A DNA stretch of 64,000 nucleotides from Oscillospiraceae bacterium (GTDB taxonomy: Bacteria > Bacillota > Clostridia > Saccharofermentanales > Saccharofermentanaceae), in contig CACYMP010000004.1 of NCBI GenBank assembly GCA_902775565.1, forward strand, positions 100,442 to 164,441. The letters are read 5' to 3'. The notes under the pieces are model-generated. The model ran no database searches and was not told where the DNA came from. It saw only the letters and a list, made by a program, of their open reading frames with translations. Position 1 is the first letter of the stretch. Every line of letters begins with the position of its first letter. Made by a program: the position numbers and the translations under genes. This document shows, piece by piece, positions 1-8,151 of the stretch.

Positions 1-321
1 AAGTCTGAGATCCTGATCGCCGATGCGCTTTACAGGCATAACATTCCGTACAGGTACGAGTATCCGCTCTATGTTGACGGCGTGCTTGTAGCGGCGCCTG
101 ATTTCAACTGTCTCAACGTCAGGCTGCGCAAAGAGCACTACTGGGAGCACCTTGGCATGATGGGCGACAAGGATTACGTCAACCACAACGTGAAAAAGCT
201 CGAGCGCTACAGTCTGGCGAAGGATTTCGACGAATCGGGACTGATACTGACTTTCGAGACGGAGAGCCAGCCGATCAACACCAGAGTGATCGAAGAAAAG
301 ATAAGAAAATACCTGCTGTGA
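1..321 (+). CDS. C-terminal part of a PD-(D/E)XK-like hypothetical protein (5' end outside window)
   Basis: The frame is open from base 1 to a TGA at 319-321, so this is the last 106 residues of a gene that begins before the window. An internal GTG at 82 could be mistaken for a start, but the coding sense clearly continues upstream of it. The visible part has an acidic residue near its start (KSEILIA), then PDF, then YWEHLG and a final LTFETESQPI segment. That arrangement is typical of small nuclease-fold (PD-(D/E)XK-like) domains at the ends of uncharacterised clostridial proteins. The family assignment is from memory of the pattern; substrate and role are unknown. Confidence 0.6.
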   Translation, partial: KSEILIADALYRHNIPYRYEYPLYVDGVLVAAPDFNCLNVRLRKEHYWEHLGMMGDKDYVNHNVKKLERYSLAKDFDESGLILTFETESQPINTRVIEEKIRKYLL

Positions 322-372
322 CGGCAAAACCTCTCACATTAATAAGGAAAGTAAGTTATACTGCATATCTGT

Positions 373-1854
373 ATGGTACGTAAGTTTTTTAAGAAGTTTG
401 GTTTCCTGATACTGGCAGTCCTTATAGCCGTTTGCGGCTATATCTATGTATGCGCGGTCGGAAATGAATATACTTACTTGTTCACAGACTACAACTCTTC
501 CTCTGGGGTAACGGATGTCAGGATCGATGACGACTCTGTCGGCAAAGCAGAGATCACTGCCTGGGAAATCAGCGATACGGCTCTTACGGTACACTTGAAG
601 TCCGTTGCACCCGGCAAGGTCTATTTGTCGATCGTCAGCGAAGAACGTATGGGAATCGGAATCTTCTACGTACACAATAACGGCGTGATCACCAATGGAT
701 TGTTCTTCGGAGACTGCACGGGCTGCAATGCCGTGATTATCAGTGTTGCGGTCTATCTCTTTTTAATGCTCATTCATCTCATCGTTAAGTATGTAATGCT
801 CGAAAAAAGGAGCTTCTACAGCTACGACAACGTCCTTTATCTGGGACTTATCATTTTTGCGTTCTTCTTCATATTTGCTGTATGCAAGGGCCTCTACTAT
901 AAGAACGGGATCTACGGCGCGTTCCGTCAGGCCTTAACCTCAGCTAAAGACTTTGTTCTTTTTACATTCCCACTTGTTATAGTGACCACGGTCTGTGTTA
1001 CGGTATCCAACATCAAGCTCATCAGAAAAGAGGGCCGGACATGGAAAAACATGCTCGGCATGATACTCGGGCTCACGCTCGGGATCGGAGCCGTACTCCC
1101 TATCATCATCGGCGATATAATGCAGAATTCGACTATCATCGACGTTCACTATGAGCGCGGCATCGGCTACTTCTTTGCGCTGTTTCTTGAATCATTGATC
1201 TACTCGTTCGTGGCATATCTCGAATGCATCCTTCTGGGAACGATAATCACGGGCATCAAGACCGCCAGGCACATTCCGAAGTTCAATAAGGACTTCATCA
1301 TCATCAACGGCTGCCGGATCAGAAAAGACGGCACACTTACTCCGCTCTTAAAATCGAGAGTTGACCGGGCCATCGAATTCGCGAAAATGCAGATGGACCG
1401 TGCCGGCAGACCTATCGTTTTCGTGCCGTCGGGCGGCAAGGGATCTGACGAGGTGATCTCGGAAGCCGAAGCCATGAAGCGTTATCTGCTAGAGCAGGGG
1501 ATCGACGAAAAGAACATACTCGCAGAGGACAAGTCGACTACCACTGAGGAGAACTTTAAGTATTCTTATGACCTCATCAGGAAGTACCACGGTTCAGACT
1601 TCTTCAGCACAGTTTTCTGCACCACGAATTACCATGTCTTCCGCTCGGGAATGCTCGCCAACGAGCTCGGGATAAGAGCCGAAGGTATCGGCAGCAAGAC
1701 CAAGAGGTATTACTGGATCAACGCTTTCGTAAGGGAATACATTGCCACGATCGCCCGGGAAAAGAAGACTCATATCCTGGTTGCGGTCACGCTTTTCCTG
1801 ATCAATCTCATCGGCTCGATACTGATGTATATCTCTGAAGCCGTACTGTTCTAA
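373..1854 (+). CDS. YdcF/SanA-like DUF218 multispanning membrane protein
   Basis: This 493-residue protein has an N-terminal membrane segment (about 9-29), an extracytoplasmic stretch of about 80 residues, five or six further membrane segments (about 118-295), a soluble DUF218 domain (about 305-450) and a last membrane segment near 468-488. The DUF218 part shows the usual elements: IIINGCRIRKDG, a SGGKGSDE loop, DKSTTTEEN and TTNYHVFR. Members of the family (YdcF, SanA, ElyC) are linked to envelope or peptidoglycan precursor homeostasis, but the biochemical reaction is not settled. The ATG at 373 follows an AAGGAAAG-like site at some distance. The gene ends at a strong hairpin shared with the convergent arsR-like gene. 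Confidence 0.85.
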   Translation: MVRKFFKKFGFLILAVLIAVCGYIYVCAVGNEYTYLFTDYNSSSGVTDVRIDDDSVGKAEITAWEISDTALTVHLKSVAPGKVYLSIVSEERMGIGIFYVHNNGVITNGLFFGDCTGCNAVIISVAVYLFLMLIHLIVKYVMLEKRSFYSYDNVLYLGLIIFAFFFIFAVCKGLYYKNGIYGAFRQALTSAKDFVLFTFPLVIVTTVCVTVSNIKLIRKEGRTWKNMLGMILGLTLGIGAVLPIIIGDIMQNSTIIDVHYERGIGYFFALFLESLIYSFVAYLECILLGTIITGIKTARHIPKFNKDFIIINGCRIRKDGTLTPLLKSRVDRAIEFAKMQMDRAGRPIVFVPSGGKGSDEVISEAEAMKRYLLEQGIDEKNILAEDKSTTTEENFKYSYDLIRKYHGSDFFSTVFCTTNYHVFRSGMLANELGIRAEGIGSKTKRYYWINAFVREYIATIAREKKTHILVAVTLFLINLIGSILMYISEAVLF

Positions 1855-1879
1855 CAGATTGCTGACTTCCCGAAAACAA

Positions 1880-1906
1880 AAGAAGTGAGCTTTTGGCTCA
1901 CTTCTT
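1880..1906. terminator. Bidirectional rho-independent terminator between convergent genes
   Basis: An 11-bp stem (AAGAAGTGAGC with GCTCACTTCTT) and a 5-nt loop lie between the YdcF-like gene and the ArsR-like gene. Plus-strand transcription runs into CTTTTTCTT and minus-strand transcription into TTTGTTTTC, so it can serve both. The last codons of the minus-strand gene are part of the stem. Confidence 0.85.
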
Positions 1907-2398
1907 CTTTTTCTTATCCTTTTTGTCTTTCTTCTTCTTTTTCTTGTCCTTGTCCTTATCCTTATCCTTCTTGTCTTTCTTGACCTTTTCGGGCTTGACT
2001 TTGACAGGCTTAACGGGCTTGTCGGACTTTTCGTTTTTCTCAGGCTTATCTGCCTTCTCTTCCTTCTTGCCCGCAGCTGCGGATGACTTCTTTGAAGCAG
2101 GCTTGGATGTGCTGCCGTTTGCTATCGAGGCCATCATATCCGCGACAAGGCTCATTGTGCCTTTGTTTACCGAGAAATAAACGCATCTGCCGTCCTTGCG
2201 TGATGTGAGAACATCATTTTCGAGAAGGACATTGAGATGGTGCGATAGCGTGGGCTGCGTGATCTCAAACTCGGGAAGCAGGTCACATGAACGGAGTTCG
2301 CCTGCACCGGATATCAGCCGGATTATGCGGATCCTCGTAGGTTCGGACATTACCGAAAGGACCTGGGATATTTCGTTATCAGATGATCTAACTGCCAT
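1898..2398 (-). CDS. ArsR-family winged-helix regulator with a long Lys/Asp tail
   Basis: Residues 1-90 form a typical ArsR/SmtB helix-turn-helix: an MSEPTRIRIIRL helix, a recognition region with QPTLSHHLNVL, and a wing with KDGRCVYFSV. No CxC metal-binding pair is visible in helix 3, so the signal sensed is not clear. From about residue 100 the protein becomes a low-complexity Lys/Pro/Glu and then Lys/Asp tail of about 65 residues, which should be disordered and strongly positive. The gene starts 8 nt after the YhbD-like gene, so the two are almost certainly one transcript. Its last codons fall within the terminator stem. The tail may bind nucleic acid or the envelope, but that is a guess. 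Confidence 0.88.
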   Translation of the reverse strand: MAVRSSDNEISQVLSVMSEPTRIRIIRLISGAGELRSCDLLPEFEITQPTLSHHLNVLLENDVLTSRKDGRCVYFSVNKGTMSLVADMMASIANGSTSKPASKKSSAAAGKKEEKADKPEKNEKSDKPVKPVKVKPEKVKKDKKDKDKDKDKKKKKKDKKDKKKKK

Positions 2399-2406
2399 GG
2401 CTCTGA

Positions 2407-3033
2407 TTATGCGATGAGCTGATCCTTAAGGGCTTCCTCGAACTCGCCGAGATTTGCGCAGGCAATAACTTCAGTGTTGTCTTCAAGAAGAATGCCCTCG
2501 TCGCCTCTTACGAGTACGGTCATGGGAACGCCGAGCTTACGCAGGAGCAGGAGCTGGTAATCCTTTGTCTCTTCAGCAGAAAGGTATCTGAGAAGCAGTC
2601 TTAATACCTGCTTTGCGTCTTCAAGATAGATTCCGGACTGCTTCATGAGATTATCTACGACATACATGCCGAAAACATCGTTGAAATCCAGAAGATCCTT
2701 CTCGGGGAATACCGCGGTAAAAGCGGTAAGTGACATCTTGCCGACCATTTCGAGTTCCTTGAAATCCTTCATCGGGATCTTGAAGCTCTCAACGTTGGCG
2801 GAGAAAAGCTCCTGCATCTGATCAACGGAAAGCTCGTTCTTGAGCTCCTTGATGCGGTCGATCCTTGCAAGGATCTTCTCCTCGGGGAAGAAAGTAGCCT
2901 GGCCGATATCCGTTGCCTTATGGATGAACCAGTTCTCGGGAATAAGTCCCTGTCTCTTCCAACGGTAAAGTGTTCCATATGAGATCTGCTCAAGATTCAA
3001 AAGGTCTTTCTTCGAAATCAGTTTTTCATCCAT
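2407..3033 (-). CDS. YhbD/DUF4004-family MerR-like regulator
   Basis: This 208-residue protein opens with LISKKDLL followed by ISYGTLYRWKRQGLIPE and QATFFPEEKILARIDRI. That is the characteristic N-terminal helix-turn-helix of the YhbD (DUF4004) family, which resembles a MerR DNA-binding domain. The rest is helical with no recognised ligand pocket. In Bacillus the family sits next to a bactofilin-type gene; here it is instead followed by an ArsR-like regulator. AAGGGGAACAAGT upstream of the ATG is a usable ribosome-binding site. A -10/-35 pair is hard to fix because the upstream sequence has several overlapping TTGTAA/TTGTTA options. Confidence 0.85.
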   Translation of the reverse strand: MDEKLISKKDLLNLEQISYGTLYRWKRQGLIPENWFIHKATDIGQATFFPEEKILARIDRIKELKNELSVDQMQELFSANVESFKIPMKDFKELEMVGKMSLTAFTAVFPEKDLLDFNDVFGMYVVDNLMKQSGIYLEDAKQVLRLLLRYLSAEETKDYQLLLLRKLGVPMTVLVRGDEGILLEDNTEVIACANLGEFEEALKDQLIA

Positions 3034-3130
3034 ATACTTGTTCCCCTTCTGCCGACAATACGGGCAATTACATTACAAGTACAATTTTAGATTAACAATG
3101 TTACAATCACGCGACATAGGGATAAAAAGA

Positions 3131-3160
3131 AGAAAACAAAAACGGGCCCCGGAGGGCCCA
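3131..3160 (-). terminator. Rho-independent terminator of the coiled-coil protein gene
   Basis: GGGCCC repeated on both sides of a 4-nt loop (3144-3159) makes a short GC-only stem. On the minus strand it is followed by GTTTTTGTTTTC. It lies about 25 nt after the stop of the minus-strand gene at 3183. Confidence 0.85.
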
Positions 3161-3182
3161 TTGGTCAGTTCATGTAAAAAAC

Positions 3183-3929
3183 TTAAACTGCGAATCCGAG
3201 TGAACGGCAGATCTTCAGGAGAGCGTTGCCGATCTCGATCTTGTTGTCTTCAGGGATGACCGCGCCCGCAACGAGCGTAATGATGAGGCATGCGATGAAG
3301 ATGATGATGTAATATGCCAGCTTGGAACGTGCAAAGCTCTTGATGTTCCTGTTCTTAGGGATGATCGACATGAACAGCGAGATCAATACGCCGATGACAG
3401 GCAGCCAGCAGAGGATACCGAGCCAGAAGAACGTTGATGTTCCGACGGGCTTATACTGCGGCGGGCACTGGCTCTTAAGAGCCTGAAGCTTTGCTTTCTT
3501 CTCGTTGCGCTTGGCTTCCTTGGCGGCAGCGGCTTCCTGCTGTTTCTGTGCTGCAGCTGCAGCGGCGGCTGCGGCAGCCTGAGCCTTTGCGGCATCTTCT
3601 TCGGCCTTCTTGGCATCAGCAAGCTTTTTAGCTTCCTCGGCCTTCTTCTCAGCCTCTATCTTGGCCTCTTCGGCCTTCTTATCTTCATCAGCCTTTTTCT
3701 CGGCTGCTTTCTTTGCTTCTTCTACTTTCCGGTCAGCTTCCTTCCTGGCTTCCTCAGCCTTCTCGTCAGCTTCCTTCTTAGCCTCTTCGGCCTTCTTCTT
3801 TGATTCGGCCTCTTCTTTAGCTTTCTTCGCTATTCTCTCAGCCTCTTTTCTTGCTTCCTCGGCAGCAGCTTCGGCAGCTTTGACCTTCTCCTCAGCCTTC
3901 TTTACTTCCTCATTTTCGTAATCTGCCAT
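3183..3929 (-). CDS. Ala/Glu/Lys-rich coiled-coil protein with C-terminal membrane segments (TolA-like composition)
   Basis: Residues 5-150 are an almost uninterrupted highly charged repeat of the AEEAKKEAE type, which should form one long helix or coiled coil. A linker with QCPPQYKPVGTS follows, then two hydrophobic segments (about 168-190 and 208-230) and a short tail. The layout suggests a cytoplasmic rod anchored in the membrane by its C-terminal end. Composition alone resembles TolA or other spacer proteins, and database hits through the repeat would be misleading. AGGAGGGGGC 7 nt before the ATG is a strong ribosome-binding site. It has its own terminator. Function unknown. Confidence 0.75.
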   Translation of the reverse strand: MADYENEEVKKAEEKVKAAEAAAEEARKEAERIAKKAKEEAESKKKAEEAKKEADEKAEEARKEADRKVEEAKKAAEKKADEDKKAEEAKIEAEKKAEEAKKLADAKKAEEDAAKAQAAAAAAAAAAQKQQEAAAAKEAKRNEKKAKLQALKSQCPPQYKPVGTSTFFWLGILCWLPVIGVLISLFMSIIPKNRNIKSFARSKLAYYIIIFIACLIITLVAGAVIPEDNKIEIGNALLKICRSLGFAV

Positions 3930-3981
3930 AGTAAGCCCCCTCCTATTTGAGATTTGAATTAATTATATCACAAGGCCGCAT

Positions 3982-5640
3982 TCATTTGGCTTTTGCACTG
4001 GTCTTGTTTTTCTTGTGAAAAGACAGCGCAGCTCTTGAGACTCCTTCAATGACCGCAAGCGTTCCGACAAACAGGATGTAGAATTTGAGAGTGTTTTCGG
4101 GAGCGAAAAGAATGAACAGACCGCAGTGCGCCCACACGGCCGCCATTACTATCAGGAAGATCTTTCTGAACTTCCAGTTGTCCTTCTTGGCTCTGTTAAG
4201 GCAGTTATATGCTTCGGCGAGCAGCGCGGTGCCGAAGATCGCGCTCGCCATGACGAACAGCGCGCCCTCTTTGATAAAGGTTATCAGCGATACCGCAATG
4301 AGGAGTATCGACAAGACCGCGTATGCGAAGTGCTTGTTGAGGTTCCATTTGTCTTTTACGAGCCTTCTGATCGTCGCGGACACGAAGAACGTTGTGATTA
4401 TCACGAGCGCGGCGCCGACGACATAGAAGATAAAGCCTTCGGGGATCAGGAACATCAGAAGTCCGATAAGTATAGTCATGAGGCCCTTGGCGAGCTCGGA
4501 CGACATGTACTGCTTGAAGATCTTCCATCTGAACAGCCTGCTCGTGATCTTTTTGCCCTCGCCCTGGAAAAGCATCTGGTCAGGCAGTGCGGCGACGATC
4601 TCCCTTATTGTCGCGTCGTCCTTGATAACGCTCCTGAATACTCTTTCCCAGCCGATCAGGCCAAGGTCTGAGAACTGCTGCAGCGTTCTGGTTCCGTCCG
4701 CGCTCATGGAATCGAAAAGCGCATCGATGAATTTCTTTCTGTCTTCGAGAGGGATGGACTTAAGCCACCTCTCGATGCCGTCATCGATCAGCTTGGCGAT
4801 CGGGTCCTTAGCCCCGGCGTCAGACAGCTCGCCGTGGTCGATCTGCCACGAACAGAGCTCATGCTGCTCGAGCATCAGTTTGTCGCTCTTTACGACATGG
4901 CAGTCTGTGATATGCGGCTCGAACTGGCATCCTACTATCGAGAACTGCGGGATTATCCTTGTGGTTATCGGGTCTATCTTGTCGATCATGCCCTGCGAAA
5001 GGATGTCCTCGCAAAAGCCCGGACCGTCGTTCGTGTAAACGTGGACGAGCTTATCGAACCTGTCAGGATCAAGTGTCGCGGCAGCGTAGATCGCCAGATG
5101 TCCGCCCTTTGAGTGGCCTCCTGTTATGACACGTCCGCAGCGGTCGATCTCCGCGCCCAGATGAACGGCAGCAAGCGACTGCGCTCCTGTAAGCGTGGTG
5201 GAAAACATGAAGTCTTCCTTCCAGCCTGCAATGGTGCTGTCAGTGCCCCTGAAAGCCACGTATGCCGTACCTTCCGTATCTACGGGCGAAAAGGTCGTCG
5301 CACAGAACTGGATGGTCGAATCGTCGCTGTACATATCGGTAAAGCGAGTGATCTTGAGTGAACCGAATCTCTTTGAAGATGCGCAGGCGCGGACGAGCTT
5401 TTCAAAACGGACGCTGTCGTCGGGTGCCTGCTTTTCGATCGGGATGCCAGACTGGCCGAACTTGGCTATGCATTCGGTAAACGTCATGGAATCTTCGCCG
5501 CCAACGTAGTAATCGCCTAAGACCGCCTTGAAATCAATGTATGACAGCTGGCTTAAAACAATGTTATCAACGTCGTTAAACGGTTTGGTGTCAAACCCGG
5601 CATCCTTGTACCAGCGGACGTAATCGGTAATGTTAGGCAT
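3982..5640 (-). CDS. Mbeg1-like (DUF2974) lipase-fold protein with C-terminal membrane domain
   Basis: I place the start at the ATG at 5638-5640 (MPNITDYVRW), because the open frame upstream reads through the neighbouring gene and has no family-like sequence. The 552-residue protein matches the DUF2974/Mbeg1 pattern: an N-terminal DNIVLSQLSYIDF, a YVAFRGTDS strand and the nucleophile elbow GGHSKGGHLA (about residue 174), as in class-3 lipases. The last 130 residues hold four membrane segments. It overlaps the small Cys protein gene by 8 nt, so the two are probably translated together. I infer a membrane-bound hydrolase of unknown substrate. Pairing with a second lipase two genes upstream points to lipid or cell-wall ester turnover. 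Confidence 0.8.
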   Translation of the reverse strand: MPNITDYVRWYKDAGFDTKPFNDVDNIVLSQLSYIDFKAVLGDYYVGGEDSMTFTECIAKFGQSGIPIEKQAPDDSVRFEKLVRACASSKRFGSLKITRFTDMYSDDSTIQFCATTFSPVDTEGTAYVAFRGTDSTIAGWKEDFMFSTTLTGAQSLAAVHLGAEIDRCGRVITGGHSKGGHLAIYAAATLDPDRFDKLVHVYTNDGPGFCEDILSQGMIDKIDPITTRIIPQFSIVGCQFEPHITDCHVVKSDKLMLEQHELCSWQIDHGELSDAGAKDPIAKLIDDGIERWLKSIPLEDRKKFIDALFDSMSADGTRTLQQFSDLGLIGWERVFRSVIKDDATIREIVAALPDQMLFQGEGKKITSRLFRWKIFKQYMSSELAKGLMTILIGLLMFLIPEGFIFYVVGAALVIITTFFVSATIRRLVKDKWNLNKHFAYAVLSILLIAVSLITFIKEGALFVMASAIFGTALLAEAYNCLNRAKKDNWKFRKIFLIVMAAVWAHCGLFILFAPENTLKFYILFVGTLAVIEGVSRAALSFHKKNKTSAKAK

Positions 5641-5869
5641 GATTGCACCCGCTTTTTGACGGACCATCGTCGCCTGATTCGTAACGTGCTTTGAACTCCA
5701 TGTTGATCTCGCGGATCTCCTTCTTGCCGTCAATGTAATCCTGGTACATTTCGGCAAGACCTGCCATGCAGCCGTCACACGAACCGCCAATATAACCGAT
5801 GGACTCGGCTACGATCTTTTCGCGTTCTTCTTTTGTTGTGTCTTTTATAAGTATGCTCAAGTGCTTCAA
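5633..5869 (-). CDS. Small Cys-containing conserved hypothetical protein between two lipase-like genes
   Basis: This 78-residue soluble protein contains YIGGSCDGCMAGLAEMYQDY and a Cys near the end (SGCNHA). The CDGC pair could bind a metal or form a disulphide. The first codon is probably TTG, overlapping the stop of the upstream lipase (TTGA); another TTG three codons in is the alternative. It overlaps the downstream gene by 8 nt. Its position inside a tightly overlapped three-gene unit suggests a function tied to the two hydrolases. I do not recognise a named family. Confidence 0.65.
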   Translation of the reverse strand: MKHLSILIKDTTKEEREKIVAESIGYIGGSCDGCMAGLAEMYQDYIDGKKEIREINMEFKARYESGDDGPSKSGCNHA

Positions 5870-7236
5870 AGCCCCCTGTTCTTCAGATCTGACACGAGTT
5901 CAACGAAAAACTCGCGCACATCAAAACCCGGTACGTTCTCACGGTTGAGATCGATTATGTCGCCATGTGACACGCCCCTGTTGTTATGAGTATCAATGAA
6001 TGTGTATTTCTCTCCCCACTGGAAAGAGTTCTCGCCGACAAGACCATCGTTCCTGCCGTCAAAATGCTTGACCAGAGAGTAGCTCATATTGAGCGGGAAT
6101 CTGCCTCCGACGGCGCGCACAAGCACAGAGCCGATGCTCTGCGTAAATATGCCGTGCGCTTTCATGTCGAACCCGCTCATTTCCTGATTGAGTTCGCTGC
6201 ATCTGGATGCGGTGAGGTCCGTGACCGCGGAGACGAAATCCGGATGGAGATCGCCGACCTTGCGCAGTGCCGCGTTATAGCCGGCCGCGACGCTGTCCCT
6301 GAGCTTCTGAGGTGCCTTGCCAAGAAGATAATCCGCGAATTCGCACCCCCTGTGGGGAGTGTTTACGGTAGTTATGGAAGCGACGTAGGGCGCGATGCCG
6401 AGCATGCTGACCGCGTATCTCGTATCGAGTCCGCCCTTCGAATGCGCGATGATGTTGACCTTTCCGCAGTTGGTCTCCCTGATGATCTCCATTACTTTAT
6501 TGGCGATCTGCCTTGCGCTCTCGGGCACGGGGCTTGCGGATTCATGTTCGCCGTAGAAAAGCTTCGCGCCGTTTCTTTCAAGCTCTTTCGGGGTTCTTCC
6601 CCAGTAATTGAAATGATCGAAATCCCTGAAGAACACACCGTGCACCATGAGGATCGGATAGCGCGTCCTGCAGACTTGATCCTTTTCTCTTGCGATATCG
6701 AGCTTGTTTTTCGCATATTCGAGTTTGATCTCCCTGTCGACCTTTCTGATTATCAGTCCGAGCGCGAAAAGATGCGCTATGGGGATCATGCCGCAAAAGA
6801 TGCCTATCAGCCTGTACTTCAGGCCGAGCTGCTTCGAATTGATATAGACGAAGATAATGCCGGTCCAGAAATATATGAGTTCACATGTGTACGGGATAAC
6901 GAGCGCAGGCCACCAGGAAAAGAACCCTTCCTTCCCGATGTACACCATAGTCACCGTAAAAACGATCACGGAGACGACCGTTGATACAAGGAACATCAAA
7001 AGCATCTTCATGCCGTAATAACTGCCCTTTAAGAGTTTTCCGGGGAAACCTCCGGCGCAGAAAACAGGAAGCACAAAAGCGAGGACAAAACACAGGACCG
7101 CGGGGATCCAGAATCTTTTGTCAAACCTGATGAGCATATATGAATTTGCGGCGAAAGCACCGGCAAGATAATGGAGGATCACTAAAGGGATCCTCTCTTT
7201 AAGCTTGTATCTGCTGTCTTTTTCTGCGTTTTGCAT
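5866..7236 (-). CDS. Membrane-anchored triacylglycerol lipase-type alpha/beta hydrolase
   Basis: The N-terminal 170 residues hold five or six hydrophobic segments. From about residue 190 there is a lipase-type alpha/beta hydrolase: MVHGVFFRDF (oxyanion-hole HG motif, about 197), NIIAHSKGGLDTRYA (nucleophile Ser, about 265) and TTVNTPHRG, then a C-terminal GVSHGDII that is likely to supply the catalytic His. The AHSKGG elbow resembles that of bacterial true lipases and PGAP1-like esterases, with Lys in the usual Met place. The substrate is not deducible; the membrane part suggests it works at the cytoplasmic membrane. It is the first gene of an overlapping unit with the small Cys protein and the DUF2974 hydrolase. 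Confidence 0.82.
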   Translation of the reverse strand: MQNAEKDSRYKLKERIPLVILHYLAGAFAANSYMLIRFDKRFWIPAVLCFVLAFVLPVFCAGGFPGKLLKGSYYGMKMLLMFLVSTVVSVIVFTVTMVYIGKEGFFSWWPALVIPYTCELIYFWTGIIFVYINSKQLGLKYRLIGIFCGMIPIAHLFALGLIIRKVDREIKLEYAKNKLDIAREKDQVCRTRYPILMVHGVFFRDFDHFNYWGRTPKELERNGAKLFYGEHESASPVPESARQIANKVMEIIRETNCGKVNIIAHSKGGLDTRYAVSMLGIAPYVASITTVNTPHRGCEFADYLLGKAPQKLRDSVAAGYNAALRKVGDLHPDFVSAVTDLTASRCSELNQEMSGFDMKAHGIFTQSIGSVLVRAVGGRFPLNMSYSLVKHFDGRNDGLVGENSFQWGEKYTFIDTHNNRGVSHGDIIDLNRENVPGFDVREFFVELVSDLKNRGL

Positions 7237-7244
7237 CTGTGTCC

Positions 7245-8069
7245 CTATCCTTTGAAGTTCCTCGCGAACTCATTGTAATTAACAGGGTTGTAATCGTTCC
7301 TGATGATCGCGAATTCCACGGTCTCGAACAACCCGTCAGTCTCTTTAGCAGCCTTCTTGAAAAGATCCGACATGGTCTTTGCGTCGTTACGGAACGCACC
7401 GCATCCCCATGCACCCAGCACGAGATTGCTGTATCCTCTGCTTGCGGCGACCAGGAACATTCTCATTATCCTGTTATATACGAGCGCTTCATACTCTTCC
7501 TGAGTCATATCCGCGATACCGTCAGCGATATTAGGCGCGGCACACGTCATCACCGCAACAACGACGCTCTCTTCAAGGAGCTCATTATCATCATCTCTGA
7601 TTATCTCGACGCGCGGCGTAATGATAACACCGTCAGTGCCGAAATTGGTCATCTGTTTCCAGTTGTAGTTATAGTATCTTCTTGCCTGCATGCTCTCTAA
7701 CGAGAAGAGCAGCGAGCTCTTTCTGCAAAGGTCCTCTTCCTGCGCATTTGCGCCGTTCCTGACACCGCCGCCCGGATGGAAAGCGTTTGCAAAGTTTAAT
7801 ACGAGGATGCACTCCTTGCCTTCTTCCGCGAGTTTTCTGGCAGCTCCGTAAGAGTCGCCGTATTCACATCTGTAAGAGGTAGTGAAAGTTCTTGCGAACT
7901 GATCTATCGAAGGGATCTCGTCTTCGGGGAGGATTACTTCCGACTGGGGCATCTGGAGTTTGGAAAGCTTGCACTCGGCACGTTTTCCGTCTACTCCGTA
8001 GTATCCCCTGCTGCAGATTGCGAGGGTTTCTTCAAGTATCTGAATATTCTTTTTTCTGTCATTCATCAT
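7245..8069 (-). CDS. TIGR02452-family microbial-type PARG (poly/mono-ADP-ribose glycohydrolase fold)
   Basis: This 274-residue protein has the TIGR02452/DUF2263 layout. VLNFANAFHPGGGVRNG is followed by AQEEDLCRKS, which gives the PARG signature GGG followed by QEE at about residues 92-102. It ends with NLVLGAWGCGAFRND, as in macrodomain-like proteins. Microbial-type PARGs hydrolyse ADP-ribose linkages; the adjacent glutamates of the QEE motif are catalytic in that family. GAGGGAGG precedes tandem ATG codons at 8069 and 8066. The stop is 8 nt from the lipase start, so it may head that operon. The native ADP-ribosylated target is unknown; a possible ADP-ribosyltransferase-fold protein (DUF3990) lies 40 kb away. 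Confidence 0.88.
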   Translation of the reverse strand: MMNDRKKNIQILEETLAICSRGYYGVDGKRAECKLSKLQMPQSEVILPEDEIPSIDQFARTFTTSYRCEYGDSYGAARKLAEEGKECILVLNFANAFHPGGGVRNGANAQEEDLCRKSSLLFSLESMQARRYYNYNWKQMTNFGTDGVIITPRVEIIRDDDNELLEESVVVAVMTCAAPNIADGIADMTQEEYEALVYNRIMRMFLVAASRGYSNLVLGAWGCGAFRNDAKTMSDLFKKAAKETDGLFETVEFAIIRNDYNPVNYNEFARNFKG

Positions 8070-8151
8070 TCAAATCCTCCCTCAAATTATCAATGTAATT
8101 TTATCACACGCGTCAATACAAATTGGGGAGTTTTTTAGGCATCAAAAGGCG

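Noticed and set aside
1893..2180. Phe/Leu/Ser-rich plus-strand open frame
   Set aside because: Antisense of the Lys/Asp tail of the ArsR-like gene, with no ribosome-binding site of its own.
3610..3921. Ser/Ala/Phe-rich plus-strand open frame
   Set aside because: It is the antisense of the Lys/Glu/Ala coiled-coil gene; composition is explained by the codons of that gene.
5641..5790. N-terminal extension of the DUF2974 protein
   Set aside because: The extension lies in another frame of the small Cys protein gene and shows no family sequence; the ATG at 5640 fits the family start.
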